Assembly: GCF_030684675.1 (NCBI RefSeq)
Contig: NZ_JAUXXZ010000031.1
Span: 38,047-102,046 of the forward strand
Direction of reading: 5' to 3'
Length of the DNA stretch: 64,000 nucleotides
DNA from: Daejeonella sp.
GTDB taxonomy: Bacteria; Bacteroidota; Bacteroidia; Sphingobacteriales; Sphingobacteriaceae
Both the position numbers and the translations under genes were made by a program. Under the pieces are notes generated by a model that was given only the letters and a program-made list of their open reading frames with translations, searched no databases and had not been told where the DNA came from. Shown here piece after piece: positions 18,291-28,100 of this stretch (the stretch's first letter is position 1; each line of letters starts with the position of its first letter).

Positions 18291-20330
18291 ATGAACATGA
18301 AGAAATTTAATCCAAGCAAGTCTGCATTAAAAATGCATGATAATTCCTCTGAAAAAGGAATAGGAGAGCTAACAGAAATTACAAAAGCCGGTTCAGAACC
18401 GCAGTTCACTGACGGGATGAAACGTCGTAAATTCTTGGGTATGGGTCTTTTAGGTTTTGCAGGTTTGACCTTACCTTTAAGTTCAAAATCAGAAGCTCAG
18501 AATTCTATTGAGAATTTTGTAAAGGAGAGCATTGCACCTTTTGCTGATAAAACAACCAGTCAGACTGATAGTATTCAGGAAAAAATTCAATTGCTTCAGG
18601 AAGCATTGGGAAAGAATGATTACAGAACAGCCAGAGCCCTTACTAATTCAATCCGGATATCAGAAATACAATCTCAGGCTGAAGAGGAGGATTTCGGAAC
18701 CCCTCATGTTGCTGCAAGCCAGTTTGCAACGGTTGAGTCACTTCCTTCAGCCTGGAAAACCTGGGCTAAAGGCTGGAAATATTATAAGGTTGTAAGTCTG
18801 GAAGAAAAAATTGGTACTCCGCGTAAAGCAGAACCGGTTGAAGTTTTGTTGAGTTTTCAGGCAGCTCAAACTGCATCACTGACGCGTGAAATACGGGTAG
18901 CAGAAATTAAAGACGGTGTTTTGACTGAAGTAATTTCTCAGGTGTTCTCCGAGGTACGAAGAGGGTCAGAAAAGATCTGTAAATTATTATTCCTTGCTGA
19001 TAATCAGGGTAAGGAAAAGAGACAATACATTGTTTTCTACGGTAATCCGGATGCAGAATTACCTAACTATCAGTCTGATTTGAAGGTTACCGGTGAAGGC
19101 TACGGACTGGATATAGAAAATGAATTTTTTACAGCCATTCTATCCAAACAAACCGGACAGCTTGCCCGAATGATCTTAAAACGTGAGCATGGCCTGGAGA
19201 TCTATTCCGGTGGTCAGGGTCATGGCGAACCTGCCGGAATTGATTGGGCTCATGATTATGTTTCAGAAGATGGGGTTCAAAAAATGCGCATCTCATTATG
19301 GGATGAGTGTCCTGATTTTGAGGTTGTTAAAGGTCCGATATGTACTATTATTCGTCGCTGGGGATTCCCTTATTCACCCGTACATCCTATATTCTCGCCT
19401 GCCAGGATGATCATGGATATAGAGTATCGCTTTTATGCTGGTTTACCTTATTTCCATAAGTTCGGGCATATGACTGCAGTCAAGCAATTCTCACCTGCAG
19501 CTTTAAGAGATGATGAATGGGTAATAACCGGACAGTCATTTACCGATATGTTATGGATGGGACCAGATGAAAAATTAAAAACAGGAAATGTTCCTGCAGA
19601 GTTAAGTGAGAAATTATGGGGAATTGGTTTCTTCAATAAAGATACCAAGGATTCATTCTTCGGATTCTTCCTTGAGCATCATGCAGAAGGTTTAGGGGCT
19701 GAATTAGCTCATAATGGATCACCTAATTTACATTATCAATGGCATGGACAAATCTGGAGCAGATACCCGGTTCCAAAAACAATAAAGACCATCCCTAAAG
19801 GAGCAGTATTGCATCAGAAGAATGCCTATGTAACAATACCATTTACCTTGAAGGATGATACTGTAAAGATTGAAAACCTGAGACAAGAGCTTCTAAATCC
19901 ATTGAGCAGATCAGGGTCAATGCTTCCTAATGGAATAATCGCTAAAGAAAGTCCGCGTCGTTTGGCACGGGCATCCGAAGCTCAGGACAGTCCGATCAAT
20001 AAAGCATTGCTTTGGGAAGCATTGGGATTGGTAAAAGATCCGCAGCTGTATAAATCTGATATCAGTATTGTTGATCTGGGATTGGTTTATGATATAGCGG
20101 TTCGTGGTAGTGTGGTAAAAGTAACCCTGGCGATGCCGCACAGAGGCCGGCCACTCGGTGCTTATTTCACGCATAGTTCCAACGTGGTTCATTCCAGTGT
20201 TTCAAAAACGATGATGGAAGCCCTTTATGCTGTTCCGGGTGTCAAAAAAGTAATTATGGAACAAACATGGTATCCTTTATGGAGTGTGAACCTGCTTACA
20301 GATACTGGTAGAAAGAAACTGAATCTTTAA
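18291..20330 (+). CDS. Tat-exported protein with C-terminal MIP18/DUF59-like domain, paralog 4 of 4
   Basis: 679 residues from ATG 18291 (a second ATG at 18297 is equally possible). Tat motif KRRKFLG at R45-R46, then GMGLLGFAGLTLPLSSKSEA. It is closest to paralog 3 (GEPAGIDWAHDYV, SFTDMLWM, VDLGLVYDI, GRPLGAYF). The C-terminal MIP18-like domain ends DTGRKKLNL. A hairpin with a following T-rich stretch at 20356 closes the four-gene block before the MFS gene. The 2+2 subtype pattern suggests an initial duplication into two specialised forms and later duplication of each. Confidence 0.8.
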   Translation: MNMKKFNPSKSALKMHDNSSEKGIGELTEITKAGSEPQFTDGMKRRKFLGMGLLGFAGLTLPLSSKSEAQNSIENFVKESIAPFADKTTSQTDSIQEKIQLLQEALGKNDYRTARALTNSIRISEIQSQAEEEDFGTPHVAASQFATVESLPSAWKTWAKGWKYYKVVSLEEKIGTPRKAEPVEVLLSFQAAQTASLTREIRVAEIKDGVLTEVISQVFSEVRRGSEKICKLLFLADNQGKEKRQYIVFYGNPDAELPNYQSDLKVTGEGYGLDIENEFFTAILSKQTGQLARMILKREHGLEIYSGGQGHGEPAGIDWAHDYVSEDGVQKMRISLWDECPDFEVVKGPICTIIRRWGFPYSPVHPIFSPARMIMDIEYRFYAGLPYFHKFGHMTAVKQFSPAALRDDEWVITGQSFTDMLWMGPDEKLKTGNVPAELSEKLWGIGFFNKDTKDSFFGFFLEHHAEGLGAELAHNGSPNLHYQWHGQIWSRYPVPKTIKTIPKGAVLHQKNAYVTIPFTLKDDTVKIENLRQELLNPLSRSGSMLPNGIIAKESPRRLARASEAQDSPINKALLWEALGLVKDPQLYKSDISIVDLGLVYDIAVRGSVVKVTLAMPHRGRPLGAYFTHSSNVVHSSVSKTMMEALYAVPGVKKVIMEQTWYPLWSVNLLTDTGRKKLNL

Positions 20331-20355
20331 AATTTTTGAATAAACCTTTATGTTT

Positions 20356-20379
20356 AGCCGGCTCATTATTGAGTCGGCT
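20356..20379 (+). terminator. Hairpin after the four-paralog block
   Basis: AGCCGGCTC (20356-20364) pairs with GAGTCGGCT (20371-20379), with one G-T pair and a six-base loop, followed by TTCC. It is a weak rho-independent terminator or attenuator before the transporter gene. Confidence 0.5.
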
Positions 20380-20428
20380 TTCCTAAAATGATCCTGTCCA
20401 TTTTTCTTAGCTTTTAAACCCCTATTCT

Positions 20429-21736
20429 ATGTCTGGCCGAAAAATAAAAAATTATCGCTGGCTCATCTTAACCTTATTGGTTTCGGCCACTACAATCAAT
20501 TACCTTGACAGGCAAATCCTTGGTTTACTAAAACCAACCCTTGAAGTGGAGTTCACCTGGTCTGAAACAGATTTTGCTTTTCTGGTAATGGCATTTACTG
20601 GTGCTTATGCGGGTGGTTTGATCTCATGGGGATGGTTGATTGACCGGATTGGAACCAAACCCGGGTATGTTATTTCAGTTGCGGCATGGAGCATTATGGG
20701 CATGCTGCATGCAGCCGCAAGAAGTGTTACTGGCTTTGGGTTAGCCAGGATTGGTTTAGGTCTGACTGAATCAGGAAATGTACCTGCCGGTATGAAAACG
20801 ATTGCAGAATGGTTTCCAAAAAAAGAACGAGCATTAGCTACCGGTTTATTTAATGCAGGAACCAGTTTTGGTATAATCATAGCCTTGCTTATTGTTCCCT
20901 GGATTCTGAGGAATTATGGCTGGCATGAAGTATTCATTATTACCGGATCTGTGGGTTTTATATGGCTCTTGGTTTGGATATATGTTTATGATGTACCATC
21001 GAAACACAAACGCTTAACTGAAGAAGAGTATAACTATATTCATGACGGGCAAAAACTCGATTCCGAGGCTGAGGTAGAAGTTGTGAAAATAAAATGGTTC
21101 AAACTATTTACATATCCTCAGACCTGGGCATTTATTACAGGCAAGATATTACTTGATCCCATTTATTGGTTTTTCATGTTTTGGTTGCCATCCTATTTCG
21201 CTTCAACTTTCAAGCTGAATATGTCGAATTTGAGCCCTGAATTGATGATAATCTATACTATGACCATTTTAGGAAGTGTAGGAGGTGGTTATTTTTCATC
21301 CTGGCTAATCAAAAGAGGCTGGCCGACTTTAAAAGCAAGAAAAACTGCACTTTTTATTTTTGCAATTATGGAATTAACCGTACTTTCCGCTCAGTATGCA
21401 ACCAATGCATGGATGGTAGTTGGAATCCTCAGTTTTACGCTGGCGATACATCAGGCCTGGAGTACAAATATATTTACATTGGTTGTTGACCTTTTTCCGA
21501 AGCAGGCAGTAAGCTCTGTTACAGGTATAGGTGCGATGTCCGGAGCGGTAGGAGGTATGCTGTTCCCATTATTCGTTGGATATATTTTGGACAGCTACAA
21601 ATCTGCGGGGAATTTAATCGGAGGCTATAATCTGCTTTTCATTATTTGCGGATTGACCTATCTTTTTGCCTGGACGATCATTCATTTATTGACCAGGAAA
21701 TCAGATACTGTAAGTTTACAGGAATTGGTTGAATAA
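20429..21736 (+). CDS. MFS acid-sugar:cation symporter, ExuT/anion-cation symporter type (copy 1)
   Basis: 435 residues with about 12 predicted membrane helices. NYLDRQILGLLKP at the end of helix 1 and WLIDRIGTKPGY between helices 2 and 3 are the signatures of the anion:cation symporter family, which imports hexuronates, aldonates and other sugar acids. GLGLTESGNVPAG and EWFPKKERALATG are further family blocks. It lies downstream of the SusCD and paralog genes and upstream of an SDR and a creatininase-family gene, so it would import their substrate or product across the inner membrane. A close paralog lies at 62012-63313 in the second locus. Confidence 0.9.
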   Translation: MSGRKIKNYRWLILTLLVSATTINYLDRQILGLLKPTLEVEFTWSETDFAFLVMAFTGAYAGGLISWGWLIDRIGTKPGYVISVAAWSIMGMLHAAARSVTGFGLARIGLGLTESGNVPAGMKTIAEWFPKKERALATGLFNAGTSFGIIIALLIVPWILRNYGWHEVFIITGSVGFIWLLVWIYVYDVPSKHKRLTEEEYNYIHDGQKLDSEAEVEVVKIKWFKLFTYPQTWAFITGKILLDPIYWFFMFWLPSYFASTFKLNMSNLSPELMIIYTMTILGSVGGGYFSSWLIKRGWPTLKARKTALFIFAIMELTVLSAQYATNAWMVVGILSFTLAIHQAWSTNIFTLVVDLFPKQAVSSVTGIGAMSGAVGGMLFPLFVGYILDSYKSAGNLIGGYNLLFIICGLTYLFAWTIIHLLTRKSDTVSLQELVE

Positions 21737-21755
21737 TATTTAGGAAGAAATTGAA

Positions 21756-21777
21756 ATCCCGCATATGTATGTGGGAT
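21756..21777 (+). terminator. Short hairpin between MFS and SDR genes
   Basis: ATCCCGCAT and ATGTGGGAT pair (one G-T) around an ATGT loop. No T-run follows; it is probably a processing or attenuation hairpin inside the operon. Confidence 0.35.
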
Positions 21778-21800
21778 CATTAAAAACAAATTATTAAGTA

Positions 21801-22547
21801 ATGAAAATTGAATTTAAAGATCAGGTGGGAATTATTACCGGAGCTGCCTCCGGTTTAGGTCAGGCTATCGCCTTGAACTTATCAAAAAAGGGTGTAAAAC
21901 TTGCCTTATTTGATAGGGATACAAATGGTTTACAAAAAACAAGGAACCTGTTGGCAGGGGAGTCAGAAATCTATGTTTTAGATATTACAAATGAAGCAGA
22001 AGTTGCAGATTCAATTAACAAAGTAAATGAGCATTTTGGCAGGATTGATATTCTGGTCAATTGTGCAGGTATTGTTGGAAAAACAAATATCCTTAGTCAT
22101 GAAGTTGAGGCTGAAAATATGCAATTGGTTCTTAATGTGAATCTGATGGGATCATTTTATACCTCTAAATACGCAATACCAAAAATGCTTAAGAATAATT
22201 ATGGAAGGGTTCTTCACATAGCCTCCATTTCGGGTAAGGAAGGCAATGCCGGAATGCTTGCCTATTCTACATCCAAAGCTGCCGTAATTGGTATGACCAA
22301 AGTGCAGGGTAAAGAATATGCTGAGACGGGAGTTACTATCAACGCACTTGCACCTGCAGTAATTCGTACCGCAATGGTTGAATCCCTGCCTGATGAACAG
22401 GTGAAATATATGACTGATAAAATTCCGATGAAACGATGCGGGACTTTGGAAGAGGCGGCATCAACTGCTGCTTTCATCGTATCGCCTGAAGCAAGTTTTT
22501 CTACGGCATTTACCTTCGATCTTTCAGGTGGAAGAGCAACTTATTAA
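21801..22547 (+). CDS. SDR-family NAD(P)-dependent sugar/sugar-acid dehydrogenase
   Basis: A 248-residue classical short-chain dehydrogenase. Cofactor-binding motif TGAASGLG near the start, D38 at the end of beta-2 (favouring NAD over NADP), NCAG at 87-90, the structural Asn at 112 or 114, and the catalytic Ser142, Tyr155 and Lys159 (YSTSK). The C-terminal FDLSGGRATY end is the style of KduD, 2-keto-3-deoxy-fuconate and similar sugar-acid dehydrogenases. With an acid-sugar importer directly upstream, oxidation or reduction of an imported sugar acid in the cytoplasm is the likely role; the exact substrate is not visible. Confidence 0.87.
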   Translation: MKIEFKDQVGIITGAASGLGQAIALNLSKKGVKLALFDRDTNGLQKTRNLLAGESEIYVLDITNEAEVADSINKVNEHFGRIDILVNCAGIVGKTNILSHEVEAENMQLVLNVNLMGSFYTSKYAIPKMLKNNYGRVLHIASISGKEGNAGMLAYSTSKAAVIGMTKVQGKEYAETGVTINALAPAVIRTAMVESLPDEQVKYMTDKIPMKRCGTLEEAASTAAFIVSPEASFSTAFTFDLSGGRATY

Positions 22548-22584
22548 ATTTAAACACAAAACAATTAATAAATAGAAAAATACG

Positions 22585-22610
22585 ACAGGATCCCCGGCTC
22601 CTGTTATTTT
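22585..22610 (+). terminator. Rho-independent terminator-like hairpin after the SDR gene
   Basis: ACAGGA (22585-22590) pairs with TCCTGT (22599-22604) around an eight-base loop and is followed by TATTTTTT. It should reduce read-through into the creatininase-family gene. Confidence 0.5.
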
Positions 22611-22628
22611 TTCCTAATCTGATAATTT

Positions 22629-23408
22629 ATGTATTGGGATCAACTTACATCCGTACAGCTCGCTGCTCTGGATAAACAAACTCCTGTTCTCTTGAACATT
22701 GCTGCCATTGAGCAACATGGAGCCCACTTGCCGGTAGCTACAGACAGATTGATTGGGGAACATTTTTCAAGCCTGCTTAATAATGAAATAGGTGATAAAG
22801 TTCTGATTCTGCCAATTGTTGCAGTTGGATGTTCAGATCATCACATGGGCTTTTGCGGAACTCTTACACTCAGTCATCATACATTTGCGGCTGTTGTGAA
22901 AGAAATTATACAATCTGTTTTAAACCATGGATTTTATAATATTATTCTGCTGAACAGCCATGGCGGAAATCAGGGCATTATGCAGGTCATTATTGAACAA
23001 CTTGGATTTGCCAACCCGAATGCTCATATCCTTGGTGCTTCCTGGTGGAATGTAGCAAAAGAAGAACTACTGAAAATCACAGAAACAGGTCCTGGGGGCA
23101 CCGGCCATGCTTGCGAATTTGAAACTTCTTTGATGAAGGTTATTGGCCCGCACTTAGTTCAGGAATCATTGATAAAGCCTGGAGCCAATGTACCGGCATT
23201 TCCTTCGGTGGAAGGAGATTTGCTATCCGGCCCCAAAATTTCCTTTTATCGCACGATGAAGGAGTTGACTCCCAATGGTGTTTATGGTGATCCAACCAAA
23301 TCCTCTGCTGAAAAAGGGGTTCGTATTGGTGAATGTGTTACAGCCGCTTTAAAACAATTGGTATCAGATATCTATAAACTGAAGGGGAGAAAATACACTA
23401 AATCCTGA
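22629..23408 (+). CDS. Creatininase-family metal-dependent amidohydrolase
   Basis: 259 residues, a usual length for the creatininase family. Metal ligands match the family pattern: E28-Q-H30 in AAIEQHGAHLP, D39 in ATDRL, H111 in NSHGGN, and an acidic residue in GHACEFET (E163 or E165). Members hydrolyse creatinine, formamide-type or related cyclic amide bonds, and several have unknown substrates in sugar-acid operons. No export signal is present, so it acts in the cytoplasm. As the last gene of the first locus it may process a compound brought in by the MFS carrier; a lactam, lactone or amide-linked amino sugar acid is conceivable but unproven. Confidence 0.82.
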   Translation: MYWDQLTSVQLAALDKQTPVLLNIAAIEQHGAHLPVATDRLIGEHFSSLLNNEIGDKVLILPIVAVGCSDHHMGFCGTLTLSHHTFAAVVKEIIQSVLNHGFYNIILLNSHGGNQGIMQVIIEQLGFANPNAHILGASWWNVAKEELLKITETGPGGTGHACEFETSLMKVIGPHLVQESLIKPGANVPAFPSVEGDLLSGPKISFYRTMKELTPNGVYGDPTKSSAEKGVRIGECVTAALKQLVSDIYKLKGRKYTKS

Positions 23409-24052
23409 TTGTTAAGCTCCTGATTTAATATTGAATTTTTATAGACCTGAGTTCGAATCTAAGGAAGGTTAAAAGATAGGGTTATAATTATCCAGATAAG
23501 GCTCTGGAGTGTAAATAATTTGATTTAGGAAAGCAATACTTGTGTGTTATAGGCTAGTTCAGCCCTTTCCTCCGGGGGTAGTTCCGGCAGAAAATCGCGT
23601 TCTATTTCAAATTACGAATAGCCGGAAGTTACCTCCTCCGGCAAGGTTTATTTTACCCTGAGCTGTTTTTCATTGGGACGGGCAGCCCGGTTCTGTTGGT
23701 GTATTCGCGGTGACATTATTTAAGGATTACGATCCTGACGAAAGTGATCCTGACGAAAGTCAGGATCTCCTCCATTATTAAAAAAATGCATTGTCATTCT
23801 GGCGGAAGATTCTGGCGGAAGCCAGAACCTCCTGCCCCTTAAATAATGACATTGCGCGCGCGCTAGCTAGGATATTTAATAATTCTGCAGCAAAAATATT
23901 GCAGAATACGGGAAACCGGGACAGAAGAGGCACAAACCCTGCTTTCTAAACAAGAGAAAAATCTTCAATTTTAATTTAATCGGTAAGATTTTATGTCGAA
24001 CTCTCGCTATAAGGTATAGGTCCTTTTTAATATACAAAGGACCTATTTTATA
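23409..24052. other. Repeat-bearing intergenic region between convergent genes
   Basis: About 640 bp without a supported gene between the creatininase-family gene (+) and the metal-efflux operon (-). The centre (23714-23848) is a compound palindromic element (separate entry). A GCGCGCGCGCTAGC run follows at 23854. The remainder shows no clear structure. Confidence 0.6.
23714..23848. repeat. Compound palindromic element with GNRA-loop hairpins
   Basis: Outer arms CATTATTTAAGG (23714-23725) and CCTTAAATAATG (23837-23848) are perfect inverted repeats. Inside, a 15-base unit is duplicated head to tail (23731-23745, 23746-23760); the second copy forms TCCTGAC-GAAA-GTCAGGA. A second module has a doubled TTCTGGCGGAA, the last copy forming TTCTGGC-GGAA-GCCAGAA. 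Both loops are GNRA-type. The modules carry the TGTCAT head seen in other spacers of the window. Confidence 0.65.
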
Positions 24053-25183
24053 TTACTCTTCAGATTTATTTTTAAGAGACATCAGTAGGGTATAGGCTCC
24101 TTTTGTCACTATTTCTTTGTCAGCAAAGGCAGCACTATTGATCACCTCTGCATATTTATTCTCTTTTACACCGGTTTCAACGGCCTTCATCTCAAATTCC
24201 GTTCCTCCCTTTTTAACAAATACATAATCCAGACCTTCGAAACTAACAATTGCTTCTTCCGGAATGGCGAGGGTTTCATGGCTTTTTATTTCGATCTCAG
24301 CATTCATATACATTCCGGGTACTAAGGATTTGTTAAAATTTTCAAAATGACAATGAACCTCTGCTGTTCGTTCTGTACTGATATCTCCACTGATCAGGCT
24401 AATCTCACATGGATACTTTTTATCAGGCTGATTATTGGTATAGGCCATTAATTTTTGTCCTTTAGAAAGTTTAGCAAGATCCTTTTCAAATATTTTTAAG
24501 TTTAAATGTATGTTTGATGGGTCGATAATTTCAAAAAGTATATCCGACGGATTTACAAATCGTCCAATATTGACATTCACTTTCGAAACAATACCTCCAA
24601 TAGGCGAATGCAGAGGAACAGTTCTTGAAATAGTATTCTCAGTAATATTGTTTGGATTAATATTAATCAGGCGCAGTTTTTGGGCAAGTGAGTTCAGGCT
24701 TATAGTTAAAGTACTATAGTCCATCTGAGCCTGCTGAAAGATCTTATCGCTGCTCGCTTTACTTTGATTTAATTCCCTTTGACGCTCGAGCTCTGCTTTA
24801 CTAAACACCAGTTTCGATTTGATGGTGAGGTATTCCTGTTGCAGCTGTATGTATTGCTGATCCTCCATTATTGCAATGGTTTCGCCTCTTCTAACCTGCA
24901 TACCGGGTATAAGTCTTGTCGACTTTAAATAGCCGCCCATTGGCATTGATATAGATATCATGTTTTGGGGTGGAACATCTATCGTACCACTTGCTTTTAA
25001 AACTGAAGCAATACTTCTATTTTCCAGTTTCCCTAAAACGATTCCTGCAGATTTAAATTGAGCCTCTGTCAGATTCACTATATTTTGGTTTGCATTTGCA
25101 TCTGCTTTAACCTCTTCCGTAGGACTCTTGGTTCCACAGGCTGTTATTAATAAAATAGCAGATAAGATTATAATATTTTTCAT
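24053..25183 (-). CDS. Efflux RND periplasmic adaptor lipoprotein (CusB/HlyD-like)
   Basis: 376 residues. A lipoprotein signal ends LLITAC (Cys16). The membrane-fusion-protein architecture is visible: beta-barrel/lipoyl start at GTIDVPPQNMISISMPMGGYLK, a coiled-coil hairpin (about 115-185, IQLQQEYLTIKSKL onward), the second lipoyl half PLHSPIGGIVSKVNVNIGRFV, and the beta-barrel and membrane-proximal domains through TKGAYTLLMSLKN. It links the inner-membrane RND pump to its outer-membrane channel. It is the last gene of the minus-strand efflux operon, 5 bp after the pump gene. Metal specificity is inferred from the pump, not from this protein. Confidence 0.9.
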   Translation of the reverse strand: MKNIIILSAILLITACGTKSPTEEVKADANANQNIVNLTEAQFKSAGIVLGKLENRSIASVLKASGTIDVPPQNMISISMPMGGYLKSTRLIPGMQVRRGETIAIMEDQQYIQLQQEYLTIKSKLVFSKAELERQRELNQSKASSDKIFQQAQMDYSTLTISLNSLAQKLRLININPNNITENTISRTVPLHSPIGGIVSKVNVNIGRFVNPSDILFEIIDPSNIHLNLKIFEKDLAKLSKGQKLMAYTNNQPDKKYPCEISLISGDISTERTAEVHCHFENFNKSLVPGMYMNAEIEIKSHETLAIPEEAIVSFEGLDYVFVKKGGTEFEMKAVETGVKENKYAEVINSAAFADKEIVTKGAYTLLMSLKNKSEE

Positions 25184-25188
25184 TTGAT

Positions 25189-28100
25189 TTATTGTTTTGA
25201 GCCTAAATAATTTAAATTAATAATGCTTTCATTTAAAGCCTTTATGATATCCAGATAATTATTCCGGATAACTATAGCTTGGTTATTCAGCATTACCCAA
25301 TCCAGATAATTGATGTCACCGTTTATAAATTGTTTATCAGCCGTTTCACTGATTGTTTTTGCTTCAGGCAGGGAATTCTTTTCAAAATAATTTGCAGCCT
25401 CCAAATAGCTTTCATATTGTGATTGGGCACTTTCATATTGATTTTCAATCGTTTGAAGCTGATTCTGATATTCATTATCAGCTATCATTTCACGTACTCT
25501 TGAAGCATTTACTCTTGCTTTCTGAGCACCGGCAAATATGGGTATCCCAATTCCGATATGACCCGAATTAAAGCGTTTGGATGGAGAATACAGTGTATTA
25601 TCTGCACCAGTACCCTGAATACTAGTATTGAAATAGCCTAGACTTAAATCAGGCAGCATTTTTGATCGCTCCAGAGTGGTATTTGCGGCTGTGATTATCT
25701 TCTGCTGATCTGTAATTTTCAATAGGGGATGTTCTTCCAATGCCTGAGATGACACCATAACCGGGAGATCAATTCTTAAAGAATTCACTATTGGTTCAAA
25801 TCGATTCGTAGTGTTTAGAACTAGCTGTAGTTGTAGTTTTGCCAGTTGAATCTCTTCCTGTAAGGATTTTAATTGCAGAAAGATACCGCCCCGCTGACTT
25901 TGCGCCGTTGCTTTCTCTAATACATTGCTCTCACCTGTTTTAAACCTTAAATTGGCTTTCTTCACAAATTCTGAATAGATGCTGTCTGCCTGCAATAGAA
26001 GTTTTTCCTTCTCCCTCAGAATAACAATACTGTGATAGATCTGAGAAACTGCCCTTTTGATTTCAGCTTCTTTTAATGAGACACTTAAAACTGAGGCCTT
26101 CCATTCTTCATTCAGAACCTTTTTTTGATTGGAATAGACAGTTGGAAAACTAAAGGACTGACTTAGCCCGAATCGGTTATCATTATAGATACTGTTTATC
26201 TGCCCAAACTCTGTACTCAGATTCGCCTGTGGAACATTTGCTGATGAACTGATCAGCTTTTGCTGATATTCAGCTTTAAGCTTTTCATTTTTAACTGATA
26301 AGTTATTCTTTAAAGCGGTATCAATAGCCGCTTGAAGACTTATCCGCTCTTGTCCATTTGCTTCAAGAATACCCGAAAATACTATTACCAACAGTAAGGC
26401 TGCCGGTATCTTTGAAACTTTTGATTTTCCTGTTTTCTCAAAAATGATGTAGAGTATTGGCAGAACAAATAAAGTCAGCAGGGTAGCAATCATTAAGCCC
26501 CCTATAACCACGGTAGCCAGGGGTTTCTGAACTTCAGCCCCGGCTCCGCTGCTCAATGCCATTGGTAAGAATCCCAGAGATGCTACAAATGCAGTCATCA
26601 TAACCGGACGCAAGCGAATTTTTGTTCCCATAAGTACGATTCTATTTAGATTTTTAAGTCCTGATGCTTTAAGCCTGTTGAATTCGGCAATCAGGACAAT
26701 TCCGTTTAAAACTGCGACTCCAAATAATGCGATGAAACCAATTCCGGCACTGATGCTAAAGGGCATCCCACGCAGTGCCAAAAAGAAAATCCCACCAATA
26801 GCCGACAGGGGTATGGCCGTATAGATAATTAAGCCGTGTTTCACAGAATTAAAAGCAAAAAATAGAAGTAAAAAAATGAGTAGCAAAGACACCGGAACAG
26901 CGATCATCAGTCTTTGCTTTGCTGCATTAAGGTTCTCAAATGCACCACCATACGTGATATAATATCCTACCGGAAGTTTTATCTGTTCATCAACTTTTAA
27001 TTGCAGCTCATTTACAATACTCTGTACATCACGCCCTCTTGCATTAAAACCGACTACAATTCTGCGTTTTGCATCTTCCCGTTGTATCTGATTAGGACCA
27101 TCCTTTATCTCTACCTTAGCAAGCTGGTAAAGTGGGATATTACTGCCTTGCGGTGTAGGAATTAATAAATTTCGTACATCTTCAAGGTCTTTTCTCCTTT
27201 CGGTATTTAGTCGTACTACAAGATTAAAACGCTTTTCGCCTTCAAAAATAAGTCCTGTGCTTTGCCCTGAAAATGCAGTGTTGACTACTTTATTGATATC
27301 AGAAATTTTTAAACCATACTGGGCAATGGTGGCTCTGTTATACTCAATAACGATTTGCGGCATTCCTGTAACTGGCTCAATGAACAAATCCTGGCTACCC
27401 TTAACTGTATTTACAATTTTACCCAGATTGCCTGCATATCTGGCAAGAGTATCAAGGTCCTCACCGAAAATTTTCAAAACTACATCCTGTCTTGCACCAG
27501 TCATTAATTCATTAAAACGCATTTGTACAGGATATTGAAAGCCTGTAGTAATTCCAGGTACATCCTGAAGTGCTTTCCCCATTTTTTCTGCCAATTCATT
27601 AAAGGTTTCTGCAGATGTCCATTCTTCTTTATCCTTAAGAATGACCATCATATCACTTGCCTCCATTGGCATCGGATCTGTAGGTACTTCACCACTTCCA
27701 ATTTTAGTTACAACTTTTAAAACCTCAGGAAACTGTGTTTTGAGGATATGGGCGGCTTTCGTGGTGCTTTCAATCGTAGTATTGAGATTACTTCCAGTTA
27801 ATACCCGTGTATCAACTGCAAAATCTCCCTCCTCCAATGCCGGAATGAATTCTCCTCCAAGTCTTGAAAGTATAAACACTGCAGTAATGAAAAGCACAAT
27901 AACCGTTCCCAGCACAGCTTTTGGAAAACGTAAGATTTTTGAGAGTAAATTTTGATACCACCTCTCTATCCGGTACATTACTCTGTCTGATAGATTTGGT
28001 TTGTGTTTCACTTTTTTACTCAAAAACCAGGCACTCATCATTGGAATATAAGTCACAGATAGTATAAATGCTCCCAAAAGTGCAAATGCTACGGTTTGTG

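Noticed and set aside
12007..20330. Iron-sulfur cluster assembly operon
   Set aside because: Despite the MIP18-like C-termini, the proteins have Tat signals, lack the family Cys and no suf or isc genes are nearby.
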